Assembly (NCBI RefSeq): GCF_018131015.1
Contig: NZ_JAFCJJ010000005.1
Coordinates: 310,001-374,000, forward strand
Direction: 5' to 3'
DNA length: 64,000 nt
Origin: Bradyrhizobium diazoefficiens
GTDB lineage: Bacteria > Pseudomonadota > Alphaproteobacteria > Rhizobiales > Xanthobacteraceae
The position numbers were made by a program, and so were the translations under genes. Positions within the stretch are counted from its first letter, which is position 1; every line of letters begins with the position of its first letter. A model generated the notes under the pieces. The model was not told the DNA's origin and did no database searches. It saw only the letters and a list, made by a program, of their open reading frames with translations. Below are positions 36,577 to 44,245 of this stretch, one piece after another.

Positions 36577-36625
36577 GCGCATGATCTTTTCGGAAAACCG
36601 CTTCGCACTTTTCCGGATCTTGCGC
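36577..36625. repeat. Intergenic palindrome, family 1
   Basis: GCGCATGATC at 36577-36586 faces GATCTTGCGC at 36616-36625 with one mismatch, and the inner TTTTCGGAAAA-type segment extends the pairing around a CCGCTTCGCA centre. This sequence type is a familiar dispersed repeat in Bradyrhizobium-like genomes. It ends exactly at the stop codon of the downstream SMP-30 gene. The rest of the 150-base gap shows nothing else. Confidence 0.7.
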
Positions 36626-37563
36626 TAGCAGCGCCCGCGCTGCAGGCAATGCTCGCGGCCCTGCTGATCGGTGCGGAAGGACTCGATGAAGCCGCCCTGG
36701 CGCTGGGTGACGAAGATGGTCTTGCCGTCGCTGCCGCCGAAGGCGAGGTTGGTCGGCTCCTTGCCCTTCAGCGCGACCTCGCGCTCGACCGCGCCATTGG
36801 GCTTCATCAGCGCGATCGTGCCCTTGAGGATGCGCGCCACGTAGAGACGGCCGGCGACGTCGGTGCGCAGGCCGTCGATGGTGTCGGGCTGGAACGATTT
36901 GACGAGCTTTGCGTCGGTGAGCTCGTTGCCGCGGATGGTGTAGGACCAGACCTGGCCGCTGCTGGATTCACCGACATAGAGCGTTTTGCCGTCGGGGCTG
37001 AGATCGATGCCGTTGGTCGTGCCCATGGCGCGCGGCGCCGTCATCACCTGTCCCTGGGCCGAGCCGTCGGCGGCCCTGACGATGCGCCAGATGTGGCCTT
37101 CCCTGCCCTTCCAGTTGGGATCGCTCGCATAGATCGTGCCGTCGTGGGCGATCGTGAGGTCGTTGGGCTGGTTCATCTCGTCGGAGTGGAACCAGACGAC
37201 CGGCTCGCTGCCGCCTTTCGGAATCGCGAAGATGTTGTGCTTCTTGTAGTCGGCGATGAACATGGTGCCGTCACGGGCGAAGCGGATGGCATTGCCGATG
37301 CTGCCGTCGGGGAGCGCGGCGAATTGCTCCGAAGCCGTGCCGCCGGCAGGCAGCTTGCCGACGGTGCCGGGCTGGCCGAAATTGACCACGAAGAGATTGC
37401 CGTCGGAATCGACGGCCGGTCCCTCGATGCCAAAGGTGTATTCGCCCGAAGGCGTCACCTGCACGCTCTCGAACAGCTTGGTCTCGGCGCGGGCCGGCGT
37501 CGCGATGACGAGCAAGATGCTACTGCACAGGCACCAGAAATTCCTGCCGGATGTAATAGCCAT
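36625..37563 (-). CDS. Secreted SMP-30/gluconolactonase-like beta-propeller
   Basis: A 312-aa protein with an N-terminal signal (WCLCSSILLVIATPARAETK) and beta-propeller repeats typical of the SMP-30/gluconolactonase/LRE-like group: GIEGPAVDSDGNLFVVNFGQ, NAIRFARDGTMFIADYKKHN and GIDLSPDGKTLYVGESSSGQ. Members hydrolyse sugar lactones using a divalent metal held by Glu, Asn and Asp on propeller blades. The ATG at 37563 lies inside the upstream dehydrogenase gene (44-base overlap), so the pair is co-transcribed. A role downstream of sugar oxidation, opening a lactone, is a reasonable inference. Confidence 0.8.
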   Translation of the reverse strand: MAITSGRNFWCLCSSILLVIATPARAETKLFESVQVTPSGEYTFGIEGPAVDSDGNLFVVNFGQPGTVGKLPAGGTASEQFAALPDGSIGNAIRFARDGTMFIADYKKHNIFAIPKGGSEPVVWFHSDEMNQPNDLTIAHDGTIYASDPNWKGREGHIWRIVRAADGSAQGQVMTAPRAMGTTNGIDLSPDGKTLYVGESSSGQVWSYTIRGNELTDAKLVKSFQPDTIDGLRTDVAGRLYVARILKGTIALMKPNGAVEREVALKGKEPTNLAFGGSDGKTIFVTQRQGGFIESFRTDQQGREHCLQRGRC

Positions 37564-39544
37564 CGTCGTCGCTGCACTCGCCATTCAGATAGGGGTCGGC
37601 CGGCCGGAAGAATCGGCTGAAGCCGGGTTTGTCTACAGCGTTCCTTTGTGTCACGACAACGACCTTGGCGGCCGGTATTTCGCCGCATTCCTTGTTCGCC
37701 TTGCCGAAGAACTTGCGCTGCGGCAGGCCGGGCTTGATGCGCATCCGCGTGCCCGGAACCATGTTCGCAACCAGCGCGTCGGCCGTATCAAGCAGGCGCG
37801 CGTAGCCAGGCTCGGTCTTCGGTAAGGTTTCACCGCCCGGCGGCATCAGCTTTTCCGCGCCGAGCCCCCGCAGCCGCGTGCGCAGCCTGCCGGAGAACGG
37901 ATCGCCCGGATAAATCCAGCCGTCCTGCGACAGCATGAAACGAAGCGCAGTCGCATCCCTCTCCGCGTCGGATTGGCCAGCTCTCAGGCCGAAATCGGCA
38001 TGACAGCCGACGCAGTGCTTCTCGATCAGGCCCTTGCGCAGCGTGGTCAGCCGTGCGCTGCTCTGCGCGTCCCTGGCGACAAAGGCCGCGAGCTGGTCGA
38101 TCAGCGCCTGGCTGCGCGTGTCGCAAGGCAGCGGCGGCAGTGGATCGCCCGCGGCGCGGTCGATCCGGATCACGGTCTGGTTCTTGTCCTCGACCAGCCA
38201 GATCGCGCCGTCCTCGGCAACCGTCATGCCGACCGGCGCGCCTTGCGGCCGCGCGCCGTTGACGCGGTGCCAGCCCGCGATCAGCTCCTCGAACGGCGCG
38301 GCGGCAACTTCGCCGGCATCGGTCTGGAAGCTCCGGAGCGGTTCGGCCGCGCAACTGACGTGATAGCGCACCGGCGCAGGTGCAGGCCTCGGAAAGCCGT
38401 GATCGTCGACGTCATAGACGAGGACGCGGCTGCCGGTCGGCCGATAGCCGTGCAGGGCGACCAGCAGCTTGCCTTCCAGCTCCGGAAATCTGGTGCCGTG
38501 ATAGTACAGCATCCCGAGCGGCGCCCCGTGCGGCGGCAGCAGCGAGAGCGGCGCCTTGTAGAGCGCATTGGCCGTGCAGAGCGACTTGTAGACCCCGGAT
38601 TGCAGCACGCTCCTGAACTCGGGGCTCGGCGTCGCCAGATCATAGCAATAGGGCCAGCCAAAATGCCTGCCCTGCTCGATCGCGTTGATCTCCTCGTTCG
38701 GCTTGAAGATGTCGGGCAGGTCGCGGCCATTCTCGCCTTGCAGGAAGGCATAGCCGGCATCGGGGAAATTTTGATGCAGCGCCATCGCCATCGAATTGCG
38801 CAGGCCGCGCGCATAGACCTGATGCGGCGGATCGGGATCGTTCGGCTTCAGGGCCGGGAAGACCCCGCCTGACGGCGGGATGAACAGCCAGATCGCGGCC
38901 ATCGCGGCGGCGCCTTCGGCCGCGGCGCAGGGCTTTGTGATCGGCGCGCGCGTGATGCAGTCGTCGCTGTGGGCGCCGACATTGACGAACAGCCGGCCGT
39001 TGCGATCGAACACAAACTGCTTGAGCGGATGCGCGCTCTCGTCGAGCCTGGTGCCGTCGGGCAGCGTGATCCGGCGGCCCGGCATGTGACGGACGATGGT
39101 CTCGACGGTGGCGCGCGCGTTGTCCGCGAGCGGATCGAAGCGGAAGATCGTCTCGGCGCTCGAGGCATAGAGCTTCCTGTCCGGACCGATCACGAGGCCG
39201 AACGGATATTCGATCCCCGTCAACACCTCCTTGAGCCGCTTGCCCTCGGCGGCGTGCGGATCGAGCAGCAGCAGGCGGCCATCATTGTGGCCCCAGCCGC
39301 CCATGTCGGCGACCACGAACAGATCATGGCCGGGAACCTGGACGATCGAGCGCGGAAATTTCAGGTGGTCGTCTTCGCTGGCGACGAGGCCGGCGCAAAA
39401 TCCCGCCTTCATGTCGATCTGGATTCTGGGAAAGCCGAGATCGCCGCTGCCGCAGGTTTCGGAACCGATCGCATAGCCGCTCTTCCTGACCGGCTCTGCC
39501 GGGGCCGGCGACGAAAGCAGGATCGCGGCGAAGGCGGCGCACAT
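37520..39544 (-). CDS. Sugar dehydrogenase (GSDH-like propeller) with C-terminal cytochrome c
   Basis: A 674-aa exported protein. The start at 39544 (MCAAFAAILLSSPAPAEPVR) gives a signal peptide and follows GAAGG. The N-terminal two thirds is a propeller of the glucose/sorbosone dehydrogenase type (FPRSIVQVPGHDLFVVADMG, HFGWPYCYDL, PVGMTVAEDGAIWLVEDKNQ). The C-terminal domain has one haem-c motif, HCVGCHADFG, and LMPPGGETLPKTEPGY, typical of a cytochrome c domain. It probably oxidises a sugar or polyol in the periplasm and passes electrons to the respiratory chain; PQQ use is inferred from family. Two overlapping hairpins cover its ribosome-binding site. Confidence 0.82.
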   Translation of the reverse strand: MCAAFAAILLSSPAPAEPVRKSGYAIGSETCGSGDLGFPRIQIDMKAGFCAGLVASEDDHLKFPRSIVQVPGHDLFVVADMGGWGHNDGRLLLLDPHAAEGKRLKEVLTGIEYPFGLVIGPDRKLYASSAETIFRFDPLADNARATVETIVRHMPGRRITLPDGTRLDESAHPLKQFVFDRNGRLFVNVGAHSDDCITRAPITKPCAAAEGAAAMAAIWLFIPPSGGVFPALKPNDPDPPHQVYARGLRNSMAMALHQNFPDAGYAFLQGENGRDLPDIFKPNEEINAIEQGRHFGWPYCYDLATPSPEFRSVLQSGVYKSLCTANALYKAPLSLLPPHGAPLGMLYYHGTRFPELEGKLLVALHGYRPTGSRVLVYDVDDHGFPRPAPAPVRYHVSCAAEPLRSFQTDAGEVAAAPFEELIAGWHRVNGARPQGAPVGMTVAEDGAIWLVEDKNQTVIRIDRAAGDPLPPLPCDTRSQALIDQLAAFVARDAQSSARLTTLRKGLIEKHCVGCHADFGLRAGQSDAERDATALRFMLSQDGWIYPGDPFSGRLRTRLRGLGAEKLMPPGGETLPKTEPGYARLLDTADALVANMVPGTRMRIKPGLPQRKFFGKANKECGEIPAAKVVVVTQRNAVDKPGFSRFFRPADPYLNGECSDDDGYYIRQEFLVPVQ

Positions 39545-39550
39545 GCGCAA

Positions 39551-39580
39551 GCCTTCACATCGAAATGTGAAATAGTTCAC
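39551..39580 (-). promoter_or_regulatory. Mutually exclusive hairpins over the dehydrogenase RBS
   Basis: On the minus strand, GTGAA (39580-39576) can pair with TTCAC (39571-39567), and the same TTCAC with the following AT can instead pair with ATGTGAA (39560-39554) around a TTCG loop. The second hairpin includes GAAGG, the ribosome-binding site 7 bases before the ATG at 39544. The two folds exclude each other, as in small translational switches. The same repeats could also be a DNA operator. Confidence 0.4.
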
Positions 39581-39794
39581 AACTAGCCTCCCGGACATTG
39601 CGCCGAGACTTGTTCCATGCCGCTCGCGCGCCGTCCAGTTCGGGCATCACCCCTCTGTGACCTAGTGTGATCAAACCCGCGGGGCTCCTCGCGCCGACCA
39701 ATCTATAGATACTCGGGCGCGGCCCGAATGCTTCGCGAAGGCCTCGGGTGGTATCGATTTTTGCCGTCCCAATTGCTTTCTACAGGAGGCGTAT

Positions 39795-40028
39795 ATGGTC
39801 CAAGTTTATTTCCACTGCTCCAATACCGAGGACACGCTGGTCGATCGCCGCGGCACCGCCGTCGCGAGCCTGACCGAGGCCTGCGATCGCGCCAACCAGA
39901 TCATGCGCTCGATGATCCAGACGCACGGCAATGAGGACTGGCGCGACTGGGTGATCCATGTCAGCGACGACGACGGCGAGGAGATTTTTGACGTCCCCTT
40001 CACCGACATGCTCGGCAAGCCGCATTGA
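39795..40028 (+). CDS. DUF6894 family small protein
   Basis: A 77-aa acidic protein preceded by a strong AGGAGG. The sequence MVQVYFHCSNTEDTLVDRRG, then LTEACDRANQIMRSMI and WVIHVSDDDGEEIFDVPF, is the DUF6894 pattern: a YFH strand near the N-terminus and a VxVxDxxGxxxFxVPF strand near the end. The family is common and multi-copy in Bradyrhizobium. No function is established. Confidence 0.85.
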   Translation: MVQVYFHCSNTEDTLVDRRGTAVASLTEACDRANQIMRSMIQTHGNEDWRDWVIHVSDDDGEEIFDVPFTDMLGKPH

Positions 40029-40037
40029 GGTGATGTC

Positions 40038-40214
40038 GTGCTGTTTGCATCCCTGAACATGCTCGGCCGTCCCCTGACCTTCGTCGCCGGCAAATGGCGG
40101 AAGCTGGTGAGGATCGCAGGCGATCCCTATCGCCCCGAGCTTCACTACATGCGCGGCCCTGGGCCGAAATGGCAGGCCAAGCATCAGGCCAGCCGGCTGA
40201 ACCGCGGGCTCTGA
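40038..40214 (+). CDS. Putative 58-aa basic protein
   Basis: A GTG at 40038, preceded by GAGGTGAT, opens 58 codons ending at 40214. The product starts MLFASLNMLGRPLTFVAGKW and ends in a basic tail with GPKWQAKHQASRLNRGL. It begins 10 bases after the DUF6894 gene and could be co-transcribed with it. No family is recognised. The short length and GTG start leave real doubt. Confidence 0.4.
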   Translation: MLFASLNMLGRPLTFVAGKWRKLVRIAGDPYRPELHYMRGPGPKWQAKHQASRLNRGL

Positions 40215-40250
40215 GCGCCTGCCTTCGCCGCCTTCCCAATGTCTCTTCGC

Positions 40251-40337
40251 CGTCATGGCCGGGCTTGTCCCGGCCATCCACGTTCTTCCAGCGCGGAAGC
40301 CAAGACGTGGATGCCCGGGTCAAGCCCGGGCATGACG
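40251..40337. repeat. Intergenic palindrome, family 2 (two nested hairpins)
   Basis: The left arm 40251-40283 and right arm 40305-40337 are 33-base inverted repeats with three mismatches around a 21-base centre. Each arm is itself a hairpin: GCCGGGCTTGTCCCGGC on the left, GCCCGGGTCAAGCCCGGGC on the right. This is a well-known type of dispersed element in Bradyrhizobium and Rhodopseudomonas. Here it is translated as the tail of the enoyl-CoA hydratase frame, whose stop codon lies in the outer end of the left arm. Confidence 0.85.
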
Positions 40338-41134
40338 AGTTTGAGCAAGCGGAGCCGGCTCAACGTCCCGTGAACTTCGCCTTGGCGCTTCTCGACGAAG
40401 GCGTTGCGACCCTCGATCGCATCAAGGCCCTTGCGCACCACGGCCTGAAGCTCGATCTCGCGGCGGAACTGCGCCTCATAGGTCGCATGCTCGCTCTCCT
40501 CGACCAGCGCGCGCGTCGCGACCAGCGCGCGGGTCGGGCCCTCGGCGAGGCGGCGCGCCAGCATCACCGCTTCCTCCATCAGCTTCGCATCGTCGACCAC
40601 CTGCCGGACGAGGCCGATCCGTTGGGCGCGCTCGGCCGTGAGCGGCTCGTTGAGCAGCATCAGTTCGAGCGCGCGCTGGCGGCCGACCAGCCGCGGCAGC
40701 AGCCAGGTCGAGCCGAGATCGGGCACCAGCGCGATGCGGCTGAATACCTGGATGAAGCTCGCCGACTTCGCCGCGACGATCATGTCGCCCGCCATGGCGA
40801 GGCTGAACCCGCCGCCGGCCGCGACCCCGTTGACGGCGACGACGACAGGCACGCGGCACTCCCGCAGCGCCTTGAAGGCCGGCCAGTAGTAGCGCATCAC
40901 GCCGGCCGCGATATCCTCGCCGAGCGCCTCCGACGCCTTCAGGTTCTGGCCCGAGCAGAAGCCGCGCCCCGCGCCAGTCAGGATCAGGGCGCGAATGTCC
41001 TCGTCCGCCGTCATCCCGGCGATGGCTGCGGCGAGCGCGCCCAAGAGGTCCGGCGTCATCGCGTTCAGGGTCGCCGGCTCGTCGAGCGTCAGGATCCCGA
41101 CCGCGCCATCCCGCGCCTGTTTCACACCTGCCAT
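40253..41134 (-). CDS. Enoyl-CoA hydratase/isomerase with 3' frameshift
   Basis: A crotonase-fold protein of 293 aa as read. GRGFCSGQNL and AVNGVAAGGGFSLAMAGDMI form the oxyanion hole and SASFIQVFSRIALVPDLGST holds the catalytic region with Asp near the Glu position, as in PaaG-type isomerases. Start: ATG 41134 after GGGAGATG. After FVEKRQ the frame departs from the family ending: in the +1 frame the DNA reads AKFTGR and a stop at 40362-40360, the usual terminus. One extra base in CAAG (40384-40381) explains this and adds about 35 residues, mostly encoded by the palindrome. The enzyme is probably still functional. Confidence 0.85.
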   Translation of the reverse strand: MAGVKQARDGAVGILTLDEPATLNAMTPDLLGALAAAIAGMTADEDIRALILTGAGRGFCSGQNLKASEALGEDIAAGVMRYYWPAFKALRECRVPVVVAVNGVAAGGGFSLAMAGDMIVAAKSASFIQVFSRIALVPDLGSTWLLPRLVGRQRALELMLLNEPLTAERAQRIGLVRQVVDDAKLMEEAVMLARRLAEGPTRALVATRALVEESEHATYEAQFRREIELQAVVRKGLDAIEGRNAFVEKRQGEVHGTLSRLRLLKLVMPGLDPGIHVLASALEERGWPGQARP

Positions 41135-41236
41135 GTCGCATCTCCCGTTCGGTTGTTCTGATTGCCCGCAATGTGCCATCCTCGGCGCGCCTCGCCAATG
41201 CGGCGCATATTCCGCTCCACGCAACAAGATCGGCTC

Positions 41237-42838
41237 ATGTCCCATCAGTTCAGCTACGCCCAGGAACTTCGCAAACCCGCCGTCAAATCCAAGGGCGGCA
41301 TCGTTGCCGCGCAGTCGCGCCGGGCCGCCGAAATCGGCGCCGAGGTGCTGGCCGCGGGCGGCGACTGCGTCGACGCAATCGTCGCGACCACTTTCGCGCT
41401 GAATGCGCTGGAGCCCTGGATGAGCGGCATGGGCGGTGGCGGCGCGATGGTGCTCTACCGCGCCAGCGAAAACCGGTACGAGGTGATCGACTACGGCATG
41501 CGCGCGCCGCAAAGCCTGCGCATCGAGGATTATCCGCTCACCGGAGAGGGCGCAGCCTCGGACCTGTTCCCCTGGCCGCGCGTCAAGGGCGATCGCAACC
41601 TCTATGGCCCCGGCTCGATCGCGGTGCCCGGCGTCGTCGCCGGCATGGAGGAGGCGCATCGCCGCCACGCCAGGCTGCCATGGAAAGACCTGCTGGCGCC
41701 TGCCGCAAGGCTCGCCGGCGAAGGCCTGCTGGTCGACTGGTGGACGACGCTGATGATCGCGAGCAGCGCCGCCGATCTCAGGCGCTATCCGGCGAGCGCC
41801 GAGGCCTTTCTGAAAGACGGCCTGCCGCCAAACGCAACCTGGGGCATCAAGAGCGAGACGCGGCTGCCGCAGGAGAAGCTGAAGGCGACGCTGTCGCATC
41901 TTGCCGCCGCCGGCGCGCGCGATTTCTACCAGGGCGATCTTGCCAAAAGCATTGCGTCCGACGTCAAGGCCGACGGCGGCTCGCTGTCGGTCGAGGATCT
42001 CGCCGCGTTCCGCAGCCATTTACGCGAGCCGCTCGCCATCCCCTATCGTGGCGGCAAGGTGTTTGCGACGCCGGAGCTCACGGCTGGGCCGACGCTCGCC
42101 CATGCGCTGCGGCTATTGCAGGAAACGCTGAAGCCCGGCATTGCGCCTGACGCCGCGGCTTACGGCGCCTACGCGGCCGCGATCCAGGCCGCCTATCTCG
42201 AACGGCTCAAGGACATGGGCGATGCCGACGGCAAGCGCTCGCTCGGCGCCGAATACCTCGCCCCGAGCTGCACCACGCATTTCTCCGTGGTCGACCGCCA
42301 CGGCAACATGGCGGCGGTGACGCAGACCCTGCTCTCCACCTTCGGCTCGAAATACGTGACGCCGCACACCGGCATTGCCATGAACAACGGCATGATGTGG
42401 TTCGACCCGACCCCGGGCACGACCAATTCGCTTGCGCCCGGCAAGCGCTGCCTCTGCAACTACACGCCCGTCATCGCCGAGACCGGCGACGGCAGGCGCC
42501 TTGCGATCGGGGCCTCCGGCGGCCGACGCATCATGCCGTCGGTGATGCAGCTCGCCTCCTTCGCGATGGATTTTGGCATGGATCTCGACGCCGCAATCCA
42601 CCAGCCGCGCATCGACGCCAGCGAGGGCGCCGTCGTGATCGGCGATGCCCGCCTGCCGGCGGAGGTCCGCAAGGCGCTGGCCGCACGCTTCGACTATGCG
42701 GAAACCCAGGTGCAGGCCCTGCCGATGAAGTTCGCCTGCCCGAGCGTGGTGATGCGCGATGGCGACACCAACAGCGGCGCGACCGAGATTTTCCAGCCCT
42801 GGAGCGAGGCGGTGGCGGAGGGTCAACCGTCATCCTGA
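41237..42838 (+). CDS. ggt: Gamma-glutamyltransferase
   Basis: A 533-aa Ntn-hydrolase. The large-subunit signature SGMGGGGAMVLYRASENRYE is followed by the maturation site CTTHFSVVDRHGNMAAVTQT, where the Thr before HFSVVD becomes the N-terminal nucleophile after autocleavage. NNGMMWFDPTPGTTNSLAPG and SGGRRIMPSVMQ bind the glutamyl group. There is no signal peptide from the ATG at 41237, so this form is probably cytoplasmic, unlike classical periplasmic GGT. Relatives include acylases. Its stop codon lies within an intergenic palindrome. Confidence 0.88.
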   Translation: MSHQFSYAQELRKPAVKSKGGIVAAQSRRAAEIGAEVLAAGGDCVDAIVATTFALNALEPWMSGMGGGGAMVLYRASENRYEVIDYGMRAPQSLRIEDYPLTGEGAASDLFPWPRVKGDRNLYGPGSIAVPGVVAGMEEAHRRHARLPWKDLLAPAARLAGEGLLVDWWTTLMIASSAADLRRYPASAEAFLKDGLPPNATWGIKSETRLPQEKLKATLSHLAAAGARDFYQGDLAKSIASDVKADGGSLSVEDLAAFRSHLREPLAIPYRGGKVFATPELTAGPTLAHALRLLQETLKPGIAPDAAAYGAYAAAIQAAYLERLKDMGDADGKRSLGAEYLAPSCTTHFSVVDRHGNMAAVTQTLLSTFGSKYVTPHTGIAMNNGMMWFDPTPGTTNSLAPGKRCLCNYTPVIAETGDGRRLAIGASGGRRIMPSVMQLASFAMDFGMDLDAAIHQPRIDASEGAVVIGDARLPAEVRKALAARFDYAETQVQALPMKFACPSVVMRDGDTNSGATEIFQPWSEAVAEGQPSS

Positions 42839-42880
42839 GGCGTGAGGCTTGCGATGCGTGGCGAGCGCCTCAGGGTGACG
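42828..42880. repeat. Intergenic palindrome, family 3
   Basis: CGTCATCCTGAGGCG at 42828-42842 and CGCCTCAGGGTGACG at 42866-42880 are 15-base inverted arms with one mismatch and a 23-base loop. It resembles the GTCATCCTGAGG-type elements found throughout Rhizobiales genomes. It sits between convergent ggt and dadA, contains the ggt stop codon in its left arm, and may act as a bidirectional transcript end. Confidence 0.75.
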
Positions 42881-42910
42881 GGGATGGATCGACGACGAGC
42901 CGAGAGAATC

Positions 42911-44176
42911 TCACCCGAACCGGTGATTGTACCGGTCCACCGTCAGCGCGCTGACGTCGACGTCCGGCTTCCTGCCTGACAGCATGTCGGCGAGCACGCG
43001 GCCGGAGCCGCATGACATGGTCCAGCCGAGCGTGCCGTGACCGGTGTTGAGGTGGAGATTGGCGTAGCGCGTCGGGCCGATCACGGGCGGGCCGTCCGGC
43101 GTCATCGGGCGCAGGCCGCTCCAGAACGTCGCCCGGGACAGGTCGCCGCCGCGCGGAAAGAGGTCGCTCACGGAGTGATCCAGCGTGGCGCGGCGCGCGG
43201 CATAGAGCTTGGTCGAGAAGCCGGAGACTTCGGCAGTGCCGCCGACCCGGATGCGATCGCCGAGGCGCGTGATCGCGACCTTGTAGCTCTCGTCCATCAC
43301 GGTCGATTCCGGCGCGCCCGATGCGTCCTTGATCGGCACCGTGATGGAATAGCCCTTCACCGGATAGACCGGGAGTGAAATGTCGAGCGGCGCGACCAGC
43401 CGCGACGACCAGCTTCCGAGCGCGAGAACGTAAGCGTCGGCCTGCAGCAGCCCGGCGCCGGTGGCGACACCGGTGACGCGGGAGGCGTCCGTCTCGATGC
43501 CGTTGATGGCGGTATTGAACATGAAGCGCACGCCGAGCGCCTCGGCGTGCTTCGCCAGCCCCTGCGTGAACATGTGGCAGTCGCCGGTCTCGTCCTGCGG
43601 CAGGCGAAGTCCGCCGACGAATTTTTCCTTCACTCCAGCGAGTGCCGGCTCGGCCGCGATGCAGCCCTCGCGGTCCAGCACTTCGTAAGGCACGCCATAT
43701 TGCTTGAGCACGGCGATGTCCCCGGCCGTGCCGTCGAGCTGCGCCTGCTGGCGGAACAGCTGCAGCGTGCCCTGCGCGCGCTCGTCATATTTGATGCCGA
43801 TGTCGCGGCGCAGCTCGCGCAGGCTGTCGCGGCTGTATTCCGCGATCGGTATCATCCGGCTCTTGTTGACCGCGTAGCGCGCGCTGGTGCAGTTGCGCAG
43901 CATCTTGAGCAGCCAGATCCACATCACCGGGTCGAGCTTCGGCCGCACCACCAGCGGGCCGTGCTTCATCAGCAGCCATTTGATCGCCTTGACCGGCACG
44001 CCGGGGCCGGCCCAGGGCGAGGAATAGCCGGGCGAGACCTCGCCGGCATTGGCAAAGGAGGTCTCAAGCGCCGGCTCGGGCTGACGGTCGACGACCGTCA
44101 CCTCATGACCGGCACGCGCAAGGTAGTAGGCAGAGGTGACACCGATGACACCGCTGCCGAGGATCAGGACTTTCAC
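42911..44176 (-). CDS. dadA: D-amino acid dehydrogenase small subunit
   Basis: A 421-aa FAD-linked dehydrogenase that oxidises D-amino acids to 2-oxo acids. The FAD motif [20 protein letters not shown] is at the N-terminus, followed by the DadA-typical [19 protein letters not shown] and later [18 protein letters not shown] and [16 protein letters not shown]. The length matches DadA. It lies 69 bases downstream of the aminotransferase on the same strand. No alanine racemase accompanies it here. Confidence 0.92.
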   Translation of the reverse strand: MKVLILGSGVIGVTSAYYLARAGHEVTVVDRQPEPALETSFANAGEVSPGYSSPWAGPGVPVKAIKWLLMKHGPLVVRPKLDPVMWIWLLKMLRNCTSARYAVNKSRMIPIAEYSRDSLRELRRDIGIKYDERAQGTLQLFRQQAQLDGTAGDIAVLKQYGVPYEVLDREGCIAAEPALAGVKEKFVGGLRLPQDETGDCHMFTQGLAKHAEALGVRFMFNTAINGIETDASRVTGVATGAGLLQADAYVLALGSWSSRLVAPLDISLPVYPVKGYSITVPIKDASGAPESTVMDESYKVAITRLGDRIRVGGTAEVSGFSTKLYAARRATLDHSVSDLFPRGGDLSRATFWSGLRPMTPDGPPVIGPTRYANLHLNTGHGTLGWTMSCGSGRVLADMLSGRKPDVDVSALTVDRYNHRFG

Positions 44177-44245
44177 GCTTCGTCAGACTCCCGCGTCATC
44201 ACCTCGCCGCTGCAGGATAGGACTCTGCGACGGCGAGAGCAATTG

